Below are positions 10,999 to 19,337 of a DNA stretch of 64,000 nucleotides, piece after piece. The notes under the pieces were generated by a model. That model did no database searches. It saw only the letters and a program-made list of their open reading frames with translations, and had not been told where the DNA came from. Position 1 is the stretch's first letter; every line of letters begins with the position of its first letter. The position numbers were made by a program, and so were the translations under genes. Source of the DNA: Pilimelia terevasa (GTDB lineage Bacteria > Actinomycetota > Actinomycetes > Mycobacteriales > Micromonosporaceae); assembly GCF_014647915.1 (NCBI RefSeq), contig NZ_BMQC01000002.1, forward strand, positions 248,001 to 312,000. Direction: 5' to 3'.

Positions 10999-12347
10999 CA
11001 GTCCTCACCGATCTCGGGCGTGCCGGTGTGCAGGTGGGCGCCGGCGGTCAGCACGGTGACCAGGTCTTCCCAGGCTTGGGCGGCGGTGCTCGGTGCGTCG
11101 AAGTCCTGGCGGAGGAACCCCAGGATCCGGGGCCACAGCGCCTGGGCGAGGTCGGCGTCCGGGTTCGTCCCGGTGACGTACGCGCCGATCTCCACCAGCT
11201 CGCGGACGTCGCGGTGGGCGGCGAGCAGCCGGCGCAGGGCGGTGGCGGCGGCGCGCTGGTCCGGCGTGGTGACCGTGTTGGCCAGCCGGGAGATGGACTC
11301 CAGCGCGTCGATCGACGGGAAGTGGCCGGCGGTGGCCAGCTTGCGGTCCAGCACGACGTGGCCGTCGAGGATCGAGCGGGCGGCGTCGGCGATCGGCTCG
11401 TTGTGGTCGTCGCCCTCGACGAGGACGGTGTAGAGGCCGGTGATGGTGCCGCGCTCGCCGGGGCCGGCGCGCTCCATGAGCTGGGCGAGCATGCTGAACA
11501 CCGACGGCGGGTAGCCCCGGGTGGCCGGCGGCTCGCCGACGGACAGGCCGACCTCGCGCTGGGCCATCGCGGTGCGGGTGATGGAGTCCATCATCAGCAG
11601 GACGTCGGCGCCGGTGTCCCGGAACCACTCGGCGATCCGGGTGGCGGCGAAGGCGGCGCGCAGCCGCACGAGCGGCGGCTGGTCGCTGGTGGCGACGACG
11701 ACCACGGAGCGGGCCAGGCCCTCGGCGCCGAGGTCGTTCTCGATGAACTCGCGGACCTCGCGGCCACGCTCGCCGACCAGGGCGATGACGTTGATCTGCG
11801 CGTCGGTACCCCGGGTGATCATGGACATCAGGGTCGACTTGCCGACGCCGGAGCCGGCGAAGATGCCCAGGCGCTGGCCGCGGCCGACGGGGACGAGCGT
11901 GTCCAGCGCGCGGACGCCCAGCGCCATCGGCTGGGTGATCCGCTGCCGGGCCAGGGCGGCCGGGGGAGCGGCGTTGATGCCGACGTAGGAGCAGTCGTCC
12001 AGCGGGCCCATGCCGTCCATGGGGCGGCCGAGGCCGTCGAGCACCCGGCCGCGCAGGCCGGCGCCGACGGGCACCTGGAGCGCCGCGCCGGTGTTGACCG
12101 CGGGGCTGCCCGTGCCGACGCCGGCGAGGGTGCCGAGCGGCAGGCACTGGAGCTTGGGACCGTCCAGGGCGGTGACCTCGGCGAACATCTCGTCCGCGCC
12201 CTCGCCGATCCGTAGCAGGTCGCCGACCCGGCCGCCGATCCCCTCGACGGTCAGGCGGAGGCCGACGGCGCCGGTCACCGCTCCGGTGACGAGCGGGGAC
12301 GCGGCCCGGGTGGCACGGGACAGACGGTCGGTGAGAGCAACGGTCAC
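10998..12347 (-). CDS. fliI: Flagellum-specific ATPase FliI
   Basis: 449 residues, related to F1-beta. Walker A GIFAGSGVGKSTLM lies at about 160-173, the VIALVGERGREVREF motif just after, Walker B ADVLLMMDSITR near 250, and the FliI-typical SVGEPPATRGYPPSVFSML stretch. The C-terminus carries the family's regulatory helix region. It energises type III export of rod, hook and filament proteins at the cytoplasmic face. Translationally linked to both neighbours: it overlaps fliH upstream by 4 nt and fliJ downstream by 1 nt. Confidence 0.96.
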   Translation of the reverse strand: MTVALTDRLSRATRAASPLVTGAVTGAVGLRLTVEGIGGRVGDLLRIGEGADEMFAEVTALDGPKLQCLPLGTLAGVGTGSPAVNTGAALQVPVGAGLRGRVLDGLGRPMDGMGPLDDCSYVGINAAPPAALARQRITQPMALGVRALDTLVPVGRGQRLGIFAGSGVGKSTLMSMITRGTDAQINVIALVGERGREVREFIENDLGAEGLARSVVVVATSDQPPLVRLRAAFAATRIAEWFRDTGADVLLMMDSITRTAMAQREVGLSVGEPPATRGYPPSVFSMLAQLMERAGPGERGTITGLYTVLVEGDDHNEPIADAARSILDGHVVLDRKLATAGHFPSIDALESISRLANTVTTPDQRAAATALRRLLAAHRDVRELVEIGAYVTGTNPDADLAQALWPRILGFLRQDFDAPSTAAQAWEDLVTVLTAGAHLHTGTPEIGED

Positions 12348-13018
12348 GAGGCGAGTACCTCCCGTGCGCGGTCAAGCGCGTTGGCGATGGTGGCGTCGAT
12401 GTGGGTGACGCCGTAGTCGGCGGTGGCGTCACCGGGCTGCAGGCCGGGATCGGGGTGGAGGGTTACCGCCCGGCCATCTACAGATTCCGCGACCGTGGTT
12501 TCAGAACCGGTGAGCGCCCGGTGATCAGACGGGTGCAGTCGCACCGTCACGTCCTCGGCCGTGGGCACCATCGCCAGCGCCCGCCGGACCGCGTGCATCG
12601 GAGTGTCCGGGTTCGTGTTGATCTCGTAGCCGATGACGGCTTCGGCCAGCGCCGTCGCCGCCGCGAAGATCGAGGCGCCGATCTCCGCGACGACCGGCGC
12701 CTCGCGGGCCTCGACCTGGGCCATCGCCCCCGCGACGGCCTGGATGGCCTGGCCGAGCAGGGCCTCGCGGGCGGTGGTCTCGGCGGCGTCGGCCGCGGCG
12801 AGCTGGTCGGCGACGGCCTGGGCGGCCACGCGGGCGGCCCGCTGGCCCTGCGCCCAGCCCTCGGCGTACCCGGCGGTGCGGGCGGCCTGCTGCTGCTGGG
12901 CCACGAGGTGGCTCGGCGCCGGGACAGCCGCGCGCAGGTCGGCGGCGAAGTCGGCGGCGGCGACCTGCGCGGCGTCGGCCCCGCGCAGCACCGGGTTGGG
13001 CTCAGTCCACGAACTCAT
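12344..13018 (-). CDS. fliH: Flagellar assembly protein FliH
   Basis: 224 residues from ATG at 13018 (MSSWTEPNPVLRGADAAQ). A GTG at 13030 is an alternative but extends further into fliG. The protein has a disordered start, a long Ala/Gln-rich helix (AGYAEGWAQGQRAARVAAQAVADQ), and a C-terminal domain VTVRLHPSDHRALTG ... VTLHPDPGLQPGDATADYGVTHIDATI that matches the FliH/YscL C-terminus. FliH is the FliI regulator and peripheral stalk of the export ATPase. The gene overlaps fliG by 17 nt. Confidence 0.88.
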   Translation of the reverse strand: MSSWTEPNPVLRGADAAQVAAADFAADLRAAVPAPSHLVAQQQQAARTAGYAEGWAQGQRAARVAAQAVADQLAAADAAETTAREALLGQAIQAVAGAMAQVEAREAPVVAEIGASIFAAATALAEAVIGYEINTNPDTPMHAVRRALAMVPTAEDVTVRLHPSDHRALTGSETTVAESVDGRAVTLHPDPGLQPGDATADYGVTHIDATIANALDRAREVLAS

Positions 13019-14021
13019 CGTCGTCACCACCCCGGTTGATCTCGATCTGGCCGGACTCCTCCAGGGCGCGGATGGCCTGGACGATCTTCGCCTGCGACTC
13101 CTCCACCTGGCGCAGGCGGACCGGGCCGAGCAGGTCGATCTCCTCGACGAGGTTCTCCCGGGCCCGCTCGGACAGGTTGCGGGTGACCTTGTCGCGCACG
13201 GAGTCGTTGACGCCCTTGAGCGCGATGGCGAGGTCGTTCATCTCGACCGAGCGCAGGACGAGCTGGACCGCGCGGTCCTCCAGCATCGTGACGTCCTCGA
13301 ACATGAACATCCGGCGCCGGATCTCCTCGGCGATCTCCGGGTTGCGGGCCTCCAGGCCCTCCAGGATGAGCCGCTCGGTACCGCGGTCGGCCCGGTTGAT
13401 GATGTCGACCAGCGGCTGGAGGCCGCCGACCGTGGACAGCTCGTTGGGCTGGAGTACCGAGGAGATCTTGCGCTCCAGCGACTGCTCCACCTGGCGGATG
13501 ATCTCCGGCGAGGTGCGGTCCATGACGGCGATCCGGTGGGCGACGTCGGCCTGCAGCTCCGGGCTGAGCCCGGAGAGGATCTGCGAGGCCATCGTCGAGG
13601 TGGCGTGGGCCAGCACCAGCGCGATGGTCTGCGGGTGCTCGTGCTGGATGAAGGAGAGGACCTGGCGCGGGTCGGCGTGGTTGATGAACTTGAAGGGCAT
13701 GTCGGTGACGGTCACCGACAGGCGGTCCAGGATCGCGGCGGCCTTCTCCTTGCCGAGCGTGGCCTCCAGCATCTCCCGGGCGTGGTCCATGCCGCCCTGG
13801 GTGGCCAGCCGGTGGGTAGTGGCCATCAGGGCGAACTCGTCGAGGACCCCCGCGGAGGTGTCGGCGTCGACCGACCCGATCCGGGCGATCTCGGCCATGA
13901 TCTCCTCGACCTCGGACTCCCGCATCTGGGCGAGGATCTTGGCCGAGTCCTCCTTGCTCATCTGGAGCAGCATCACCGCGGCCTTGCGCAGGCCGGTGAG
14001 CTCGCTGGTCGCCATCGTCAT
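13002..14021 (-). CDS. fliG: Flagellar motor switch protein FliG
   Basis: 339 residues. All three FliG armadillo-like segments are visible: N-terminal LRKAAVMLLQMSKEDSAKILAQ, the middle MPFKFINHADPRQVLSFIQ with EHPQTIALVLAH and the EHPQ motif, and the C-terminal torque domain (MFMFEDVTMLEDRAVQLVLRSVEMNDLAIALKG) with its conserved charged residues. FliG attaches the switch ring to FliF and receives torque from the stator. ATG 14021 has GGGGA 8 nt upstream; a second ATG two codons later is possible. Confidence 0.96.
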   Translation of the reverse strand: MTMATSELTGLRKAAVMLLQMSKEDSAKILAQMRESEVEEIMAEIARIGSVDADTSAGVLDEFALMATTHRLATQGGMDHAREMLEATLGKEKAAAILDRLSVTVTDMPFKFINHADPRQVLSFIQHEHPQTIALVLAHATSTMASQILSGLSPELQADVAHRIAVMDRTSPEIIRQVEQSLERKISSVLQPNELSTVGGLQPLVDIINRADRGTERLILEGLEARNPEIAEEIRRRMFMFEDVTMLEDRAVQLVLRSVEMNDLAIALKGVNDSVRDKVTRNLSERARENLVEEIDLLGPVRLRQVEESQAKIVQAIRALEESGQIEINRGGDDDEFVD

Positions 14022-14045
14022 CAGCTAGGTCCCCTTCCTGTCGTC

Positions 14046-15638
14046 TCAGCCGCGCCGGTCGGCGAGCCAGCTCCGCAGCAGCACCGCGACTTCCTCGGGC
14101 TGGTTGGCCACCATCTCGGAGATCTCCTCGCGGCGGTTGTTCACGTCCTCGCCGGCCTCGATCGCCGCGGTGTCGGGACCGCCCTCGATCGCCCGGGCCG
14201 CGTCGGCCTCGGCGACCAGCGCCGCCTGCATCTCGGCGAGCTGCGCCAGCTCCTCGTCGGTGAGGCCCTTGCTCTTCTTCCGGTTGCCCAGCCAGGCGAG
14301 GAAGATCAGGATCAGGACGATCAGCACCAGGCCGCCGGTCTTGGCGTAGCCCATGAGCTGGTCGGTCTTCTCGGCGGCCGCGGCCTTGTCCTCCTCGGCC
14401 TTCGCCGTGTCGGCGTCGGCGGTGCTGAAGGGCAGGATGGTCACGGCCATCGTGTCGCCGCGTGCCGCGTTGATGCCGGCGGCGGCGGAGACGAGCTGCT
14501 GCACCTGCGCCTGGTTGACCCCGGCGGCGGCGTTCTGGTCCAGCAGGACCGAGACGCTGAGCCGACGGACGGCGCCCGGGGCGGCCTTGCGGGTCTCCTT
14601 GATGACGCCGACGGCGTTGCGCCGGGCCTCCTCGGTGGAGTCGTACGTGCCGTTGCCGCCGTTGCCGTTGGGCACCTGGATGTTGTCCGGGCCGAGCACG
14701 CCGCCGTTGCCGGCACCGCCGCCGGTGTACTTCTCGTTCTTGGTGGTCTCGGTCAGCGGGGGCACGGCCGGGTCGGCGGTGTAGCGCTGCGACTCGGTCT
14801 CGGTCTCGTCGAAGTCCAGGTCGGAGGTGGTCTTGACCATGGCCTTGCCGGTACCGACGACACTCTCCAGCATCCGGGTGACCGCGGAGTTCATCTTGGT
14901 CTCGAACTCCGCCGTGGCCTTGGCGCGCTGGTCGCCGCCGCCGCCACCGGCGCCGGTCTGGCCGCGGCCGTCGCCGGTGGACAGGACCGTGCCGGAGGCG
15001 TCCGCGACGGTGACGTTCTTGGGGTCCAGGCCCTCGACCGAGGAGGCGACCAGGTGCACGACCGCGCGGACCTGCTCGTCGTCCAGGGTGGAGCCGGACT
15101 TGCCGGTGACCATGACCGACGCCGTGGGCTTCTTCTCGTCGTCGCTGAAGATGTCCTTCTCCGGCAGCACCAGGTGCACGGTGGCGGCCTGGACGCCGTC
15201 GATCGACTTGATCGTCTTGGCCAGCTCGCCCTCCAGGGCGCGCTGGTAGCCGATGTGCTGCATGAAGTCGCTGGTGGTGATGCCCTGCTTGTCCAGCAGC
15301 GCGTAGCCGGTGTCGGCCTGGGCCGGCAGGCCCTCGCCGCTCATCTGCAGGCGCAGGTCGTAGACCTTGTCGGAGGGGACCATGATGGTCGCGCCGCCGT
15401 CGGTCAGCTCGTACTCGACGCCCGTGCTGGTCAGGTTCTCGACGATCGCCGAGGCGTCCTGGCCGGACAGGTTCGAGAACAGCGGAGCCATGGCCGGCTT
15501 CGACGCCCAGGTGGCGAAGAAGAAGCCGCCGACGGCCAGGGCCACGATGCCGAGCAGCGTGACGGCCTTCTGGCCGGCCGTGAACGAGCTGAACGTGCCG
15601 CCGATCCGGCGGAGCGGTGCGGGAATCCGGTCACCCAT
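14046..15638 (-). CDS. fliF: Flagellar M-ring protein FliF
   Basis: 530 residues. A first membrane helix (about 25-47, KAVTLLGIVALAVGGFFFA) is followed by two ring-building domains; the motifs PLFSNLSGQDASAIVENL, RLQMSGEGLPAQADTGYALLDKQGITTSDFMQHIGYQRALEGELAKTI and ATVHLVLPEKDIF are highly typical. A second helix (about 438-458) precedes a cytoplasmic tail ending REEISEMVANQPEEVAVLLRSWLADRRG, the FliG-binding segment. FliF makes the MS ring, the base for all later assembly. Start overlaps the fliE stop by one base. Confidence 0.96.
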   Translation of the reverse strand: MGDRIPAPLRRIGGTFSSFTAGQKAVTLLGIVALAVGGFFFATWASKPAMAPLFSNLSGQDASAIVENLTSTGVEYELTDGGATIMVPSDKVYDLRLQMSGEGLPAQADTGYALLDKQGITTSDFMQHIGYQRALEGELAKTIKSIDGVQAATVHLVLPEKDIFSDDEKKPTASVMVTGKSGSTLDDEQVRAVVHLVASSVEGLDPKNVTVADASGTVLSTGDGRGQTGAGGGGGDQRAKATAEFETKMNSAVTRMLESVVGTGKAMVKTTSDLDFDETETESQRYTADPAVPPLTETTKNEKYTGGGAGNGGVLGPDNIQVPNGNGGNGTYDSTEEARRNAVGVIKETRKAAPGAVRRLSVSVLLDQNAAAGVNQAQVQQLVSAAAGINAARGDTMAVTILPFSTADADTAKAEEDKAAAAEKTDQLMGYAKTGGLVLIVLILIFLAWLGNRKKSKGLTDEELAQLAEMQAALVAEADAARAIEGGPDTAAIEAGEDVNNRREEISEMVANQPEEVAVLLRSWLADRRG

Positions 15639-15976
15639 CAGGCCTGCATCCTCATGATCTCTTGGAACGCCTCGACTGCCTTGTTGCGGACCGCGGAGGT
15701 CAACTGCGTCGCGATACCGGACTCGGCGGAGGCGATCATGTAGTCATGGACGTCGGACAGGGTGCCGGTGGCCGCCTGTACCGAAAGATCGCTGGTCTTG
15801 TGCTGCATGTCCTGGACCTGCTGGAGGCTGCTCGCCAGGGTGCTGGCGAAGTCCGCCTTGCCGGCACCCTCGACGCCGGTGGTGGCGCCGATGTCCAGGG
15901 TGGTGTCGATCGGTGCGATCGGTGCCGCACCCGTGAGACCGCCGATCGCCCCGATGGGCTCGATCGCCGAGGTCAC
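15638..15976 (-). CDS. fliE: Flagellar hook-basal body protein FliE
   Basis: 112 residues. The second half fits FliE: FASTLASSLQQVQDMQHKTSDLSVQAATG, DVHDYMIASAESGIATQLTSAVRNKAVEAFQEIMRMQA. FliE joins the MS ring to the rod and is the first export substrate. The first 45 residues are an Ile/Thr/Gly-rich variable leader. Both ends overlap neighbours: GTGA with flgC upstream and one base with fliF downstream. Confidence 0.92.
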   Translation of the reverse strand: MTSAIEPIGAIGGLTGAAPIAPIDTTLDIGATTGVEGAGKADFASTLASSLQQVQDMQHKTSDLSVQAATGTLSDVHDYMIASAESGIATQLTSAVRNKAVEAFQEIMRMQA

Positions 15977-16368
15977 GAGCGACCCAACTGGAGGGCGGCC
16001 TCATAGGCGCCCTTGGCCCGGTCGACGACGGCGAGGTTGGCCTGGTAGCCGCGCTGCGCCATGATCAGCGATCCCATCTGGTCGGAGAGGTTGATGTCCG
16101 GGTAGCGGACGTAGCCCTTGTCGTCGGCGTACGGGTGGTTGGGCTCGTAGACCATGCGCCCGGCCGCGTTGCCGAACCGCGCGCCGCCGACCTGGGCGCC
16201 CTTGCCGTCGGCCGCCTCCTGGGCGATGACGAACCGCTCCTGGAACGCCGGGCCGCTGGTGGGGGCGGCGTCGTTCATGTTGGCGATGTTGTCGGAGACC
16301 GCGTCGAGCCACTTGCGGTAGACGGTGACGCCGCTTCCGGCGATCCCGATCGAGTCGAAAAGCGTCAT
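15973..16368 (-). CDS. flgC: Flagellar proximal rod protein FlgC
   Basis: 131 residues. The axial-protein N-terminus is FDSIGIAGSGVTVYRKWLDAVSDNIANMNDAAP, and the C-terminus is GYVRYPDINLSDQMGSLIMAQRGYQANLAVVDRAKGAYEAALQLGRS with the conserved rod motif. Length is normal for FlgC. The gene overlaps fliE by 4 nt and lies 2 bp after flgB, so the flgB-flgC-fliE rod set is tightly coupled. The start codon ATG follows a GGGGG run. Confidence 0.95.
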   Translation of the reverse strand: MTLFDSIGIAGSGVTVYRKWLDAVSDNIANMNDAAPTSGPAFQERFVIAQEAADGKGAQVGGARFGNAAGRMVYEPNHPYADDKGYVRYPDINLSDQMGSLIMAQRGYQANLAVVDRAKGAYEAALQLGRS

Positions 16369-16370
16369 GA

Positions 16371-16727
16371 TCAGGACCCCCGGATCACGGTGCTCAGGCC
16401 GCTGTACTTGTTGTCCAGCGCGCGGAGCATGAGTTGGTACCGCAAGCCCGTGTCGATGTTCGACAGCGTCTCGTGGTCGAGATTCACGTTGTTGCCGTTG
16501 AGGCGGGTCGGCTGGAGCGACTGCGCGGTGGTGGCTTCGACCGCACCGATGACGCCGGAGTCGTCGGTCGAGTCGACCGCGTCGCGCAGCGCGCTCTCGA
16601 ACTGGACGCGGCCGGCGCGGAAACCCGGGGTCTCGATGTTGGCGATATTGTTGGCGGTCACCCGCTGGCGCTGGGCCAGACCGGTGAGCGCGACGCGCAG
16701 AGCTGCCGAGGACACATCGTCGAACAC
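16371..16727 (-). CDS. flgB: Flagellar proximal rod protein FlgB
   Basis: 118 residues from a GTG with GGGGAG 9 nt upstream. The rod motif NNIANIETPGFRAGRVQFESALRDAV lies at 26-51, and NNVNLDHETLSNIDTGLRYQLMLRALDNKYSGLSTVI near the end is the FlgB C-terminal signature. It is the first gene of the 10-kb basal body/hook operon running to flgE; the promoter should lie in 16728-16994, where the shared 24-nt element occurs. Confidence 0.95.
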   Translation of the reverse strand: MFDDVSSAALRVALTGLAQRQRVTANNIANIETPGFRAGRVQFESALRDAVDSTDDSGVIGAVEATTAQSLQPTRLNGNNVNLDHETLSNIDTGLRYQLMLRALDNKYSGLSTVIRGS

Positions 16728-16837
16728 TCGCAGCCGCTCCCCTCAGATTTCGCTGCGTGGGTCGCCTCAGTCCGTGGCGGTGGTGTGAGCTCCTTGCTCA
16801 CCCACTACGTTCGGCCGCCGCGGTAGCGAGACAACAA

Positions 16838-16861
16838 CACGGACGGTTGCTAGTCGGTTGC
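16838..16861 (-). promoter_or_regulatory. Conserved 24-nt flagellar control element, copy 1 (upstream of flgB)
   Basis: On the plus strand this reads CACGGACGGTTGCT-N4-GGTTGC. Read in the direction of flgB it is a direct repeat GCAACC-N5-GCAACC (11-nt period) followed by GTCCGTG. It ends 111 bp before the flgB start codon. Copy 2 at 21254-21277 matches at 21 of 24 positions and sits 101 bp before fliA in the same relative orientation. Direct repeats with an 11-nt period suit an OmpR/PhoB-type response regulator; the identity of the regulator is unknown. Confidence 0.5.
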
Positions 16862-16902
16862 CCACCGCTTTTTTCCTCGGCCGGCGGATGTCCCCGACAT
16901 AC

Positions 16903-16953
16903 GCGAGGGACCTCCCGCGACGCCTGGGGCGCCTGGTGCGGAAGGTCCCTCGC
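16903..16953 (-). terminator. Hairpin terminator after the fliD-fliS-fliT group
   Basis: An 11-bp perfect inverted repeat (GCGAGGGACCT at 16903-16913 against 16943-16953) closes a 29-nt loop, 42 bp after the stop of the fliT-like gene. It probably separates this transcript from flgB. Confidence 0.5.
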
Positions 16954-16994
16954 TTACCGGGGTCGGTGGGGTCGGCGGTGCTGGTACGGGCGGC

Positions 16995-17321
16995 TCAGAG
17001 GGCCTGGTCGACGTAGCTCGGCGGCGTCTTGCCCGGGGAGCCGTTCTCCACCTTCGCGGCGAAGGCCGCCTGGCGGCGGTTCGCGGTCATCGCCAGGGTC
17101 AGCGCCTGGGCGGCGGCGATCTGGCGCTGGAGGATCGCGTCGGCGCGCGGGCGCAGGTCCAGCGGGAGCTGCCCGATGTTGGCCGGCGGCTGCCAGCCCT
17201 GGCGCGTCTCCATGTCCTGGAAGCGGTGCTCCTGGGCGAGCATCGCCTCCACTTCCGTCACGTCCGCCTCACACGCGTCCAGCGCGGCGAGCCAGGCGGC
17301 CCGCCACTCGTCCGTGGTCAC
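16995..17321 (-). CDS. Small helical protein, probable flagellar chaperone (FliT-like)
   Basis: 108 residues from GTG at 17321 (VTTDEWRAAWLAALDACEADVTE). The protein is predicted to be all helix: a first helix, EVEAMLAQEHRFQ, then a Pro-rich turn WQPPANIGQLP, and helices RADAILQRQIAAAQALTLAMTANRRQAAFA. Size and place right after fliS and fliD, which it follows by 8 bp, match FliT, the chaperone that keeps the filament cap FliD soluble. Sequence similarity among such proteins is weak, so this is a positional call. Confidence 0.55.
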   Translation of the reverse strand: MTTDEWRAAWLAALDACEADVTEVEAMLAQEHRFQDMETRQGWQPPANIGQLPLDLRPRADAILQRQIAAAQALTLAMTANRRQAAFAAKVENGSPGKTPPSYVDQAL

Positions 17322-17329
17322 GGCGGGCC

Positions 17330-17722
17330 TCAGGCGGCGGGAGCCGGGACTACGGCCGCTTCGCGCCAGGCGTCCCGCAGGGGCTCGACCAGCGCCTTGC
17401 AACTGGCGACCCGGTCGGGCTCGCGGCGGACGTTGGCCTGGATCAGCTCGGTGAGCAGGAAGCCGTAGAGCTGGGCCAGACCGGGGCCGCCCTCCCAGGC
17501 GGAGGTGTCCAGCGAGGCCCGCAGCTCCATGATGATCTCCTGGGCGTGCTGGAGCTGGGCGGTGGCCTCGTCGCGGTTCTCCTCGCGCAGCGCCTGCTCG
17601 CCCCGCGCCAGGTCCAGGACCAGCCGGTCGTAGAGCATCACCAGCAGCTTGGCGGGGGAGGCGGTGGCGACGGCGTCGCGCAGGTACCGCTCGCGGAGCG
17701 CGGGATTGGAAGGGGTGGTCAT
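17330..17722 (-). CDS. fliS: Flagellar export chaperone FliS
   Basis: 130 residues from ATG at 17722 (MTTPSNPALRERYLRDAV), preceded by GGAGAGAG; a longer frame begins at 17758 but lacks a ribosome site. FliS marks are TASPAKLLVMLYDRLVLDLARGEQAL and then LAQLYGFLLTELIQANVRREPDRVASCKALVEPLRDAWREA, the four-helix bundle that binds the flagellin C-terminus. FliS prevents early flagellin polymerisation and, in Bacillus, helps FliW release. The usual IxTASPxxLixMLYDg motif is intact. Confidence 0.95.
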   Translation of the reverse strand: MTTPSNPALRERYLRDAVATASPAKLLVMLYDRLVLDLARGEQALREENRDEATAQLQHAQEIIMELRASLDTSAWEGGPGLAQLYGFLLTELIQANVRREPDRVASCKALVEPLRDAWREAAVVPAPAA

Positions 17723-17773
17723 CGAGTCTGCTCTCTCCGTCGGTGGCACGGGGGTCACTGGGCGGCGGGCAGG

Positions 17774-19201
17774 TCAGCCGAGGCTGGCGAGTTGGCTGGA
17801 CAGCCAGCTCGACTGCGACTTCATGCTGCTCAGCGCGGTCTCCATGCTGGAGAACTGCCGCTGGAGCATCGTGCGGCGGGTCTCCAGCCGGGTGTCCCAC
17901 GCGGAGACCTGGTCGTTGAGGTCGCCGATGAACTCGTTCTTGCGCTTGATCATGCCCTGGAGCACGCCCTCCTTGGCGCTGCCGGCGGCCATGGTGGGCA
18001 GCCGGACGCCCTCGGTGGCGACCCGGCCGATGACCTCCAGCTTGCGGGCCAGCCCGTTGGCGGTGTCCCAGCCCGGGTCGAAGACGTCGGCGTCCGCGTT
18101 GGCGTGGTTGCGGTCGGTGAACGAGTCGAAGTACTCCTGGGTCTTGGCCGCGTCGGCCTTGTAGGCGGTCTGGAACTTCGCCTTGTCGAAGGTGAGGGCG
18201 CCGTCCCGGGTGACCTGGACGCCGACGGCGCTGAACGCGCCCAGGGCGCTGCCGCCACCGCCGCCGACGGCGCCGAGGATGTCCTGCGCGAGCCGGCGCA
18301 TGGTCGAGTCGCCGGCCAGCGCGCCGCCGGTCGTCGACCCCTGCTTCGTCCGCGTCTGTACCGCGATGTCCGTCAGCGCGGCGTTCGCGGCGTCGACCAG
18401 CGCCTTGACCTTCTCGGCCACGGCGTCGGAGTCGGCGGCGATCGAGACGGTGACCGGGTCCTCGCCGGCGGTCTGCTTCTTCACGGCGGTGATGGTCACG
18501 CCGGGCAGGACGTCCTCGAAGGCGTTGGTCGCCGAGGTCACGGTGTACGGGTTGTCGGCGCCGACGCTGATCTGGGCGTCGACGCCCTGGGTGGTGACAC
18601 CCTGGAGGCCGAGGCTGTCGATCTGCGCGGGGGCGGTGAACGCCGCCGCGGCGCCGCTGTCCTTGGCGGTGAGCTGGAGGGTGAACTGCCCGGGGGCGAC
18701 CTGGACCGCGGCGGCCGTGTACGCGGCGTTCGCGGTGTTGTTGATCGACTTGACGACGTCGGACAGCGACTGGCTGGCGGGGGAGACGGTGCTGACCGTC
18801 CCGTCGGCGAGCTGGACGTCGAGCGTGGCGCCCGAGATCACGGCGTCGGTGGTGGCGCCGACCCGGCCGTCGAAGGTGACGGTGTGGGCGGCGGCGAGCT
18901 GGTCGACCCGGAAGGTGAGCGAGCCGGCGGCGGCGGAGGTGTCGGCGGTGGCGATGGCGGCAGTCGTGCTGCTCGTCGTCTTCATCGCGCCCCAGACCCC
19001 GGTGCCGGAGAGGTCCTTGGCTGCCTTGAGCAGGTTGGCCAGCTTGGTGTTGACGCTCTGCAGGGCGGTGACCGCCTTGCTCTGCGTGTCGACCTTGCTG
19101 CGCAGGGCTGTCTGCGGCAGCGCCTCGATCTGCATGAGCTGGTTGATGAGGTCAGTCGTACCGAGGCCGCTCGCGAGACCGTCGATGCTCATGGAACCCA
19201 T
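17774..19201 (-). CDS. fliD: Flagellar filament cap protein FliD
   Basis: 475 residues. N-terminus MGSMSIDGLASGLGTTDLINQLMQIEALPQTALRSKVDTQ is the FliD coiled-coil start. The centre holds LTFRVDQLAAAHTVTFDG and the LQGVTTQGVDAQISVG / NPYTVTSATNAFEDVLPGVTITA 'flagellin hook IN' type segment. The C-terminus ends with a long coil: GMIKRKNEFIGDLNDQVSAWDTRLETRRTMLQRQFSSMETALSSMKSQSSWLSSQLASLG. FliD caps the filament and folds incoming flagellin. GGAGGGGAG precedes ATG 19201. Confidence 0.95.
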   Translation of the reverse strand: MGSMSIDGLASGLGTTDLINQLMQIEALPQTALRSKVDTQSKAVTALQSVNTKLANLLKAAKDLSGTGVWGAMKTTSSTTAAIATADTSAAAGSLTFRVDQLAAAHTVTFDGRVGATTDAVISGATLDVQLADGTVSTVSPASQSLSDVVKSINNTANAAYTAAAVQVAPGQFTLQLTAKDSGAAAAFTAPAQIDSLGLQGVTTQGVDAQISVGADNPYTVTSATNAFEDVLPGVTITAVKKQTAGEDPVTVSIAADSDAVAEKVKALVDAANAALTDIAVQTRTKQGSTTGGALAGDSTMRRLAQDILGAVGGGGGSALGAFSAVGVQVTRDGALTFDKAKFQTAYKADAAKTQEYFDSFTDRNHANADADVFDPGWDTANGLARKLEVIGRVATEGVRLPTMAAGSAKEGVLQGMIKRKNEFIGDLNDQVSAWDTRLETRRTMLQRQFSSMETALSSMKSQSSWLSSQLASLG

Positions 19202-19243
19202 GGTCAGCTCCCCTCCGGGGAAAAGGATGTCCGTTACTTAGGG

Positions 19244-19277
19244 GACGGGGCGGCCGGCGTGTGCCGGCCGCCCCGTC
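19244..19277 (-). terminator. Hairpin terminator after flagellin
   Basis: A perfect 15-bp GC-rich stem (19244-19258 against 19263-19277) with loop GTGT, 60 bp after the flagellin stop. It should end the abundant flagellin transcript before fliD. The minus-strand sequence beyond the stem becomes T-rich only about 35 nt later. Confidence 0.75.
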
Positions 19278-19299
19278 TATTCAGTTGTCTATTCAGTTG
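19275..19299. repeat. Two-copy 12-nt tandem repeat
   Basis: The unit GTCTATTCAGTT occurs twice head to tail, followed by one more G, next to the flagellin terminator. It is AT-rich compared with its surroundings. Probably a local duplication; no role is evident. Confidence 0.6.
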
Positions 19300-19337
19300 T
19301 GTTGACGCCTTTTAAGTTGTGGGCTACCCAGCTTGGA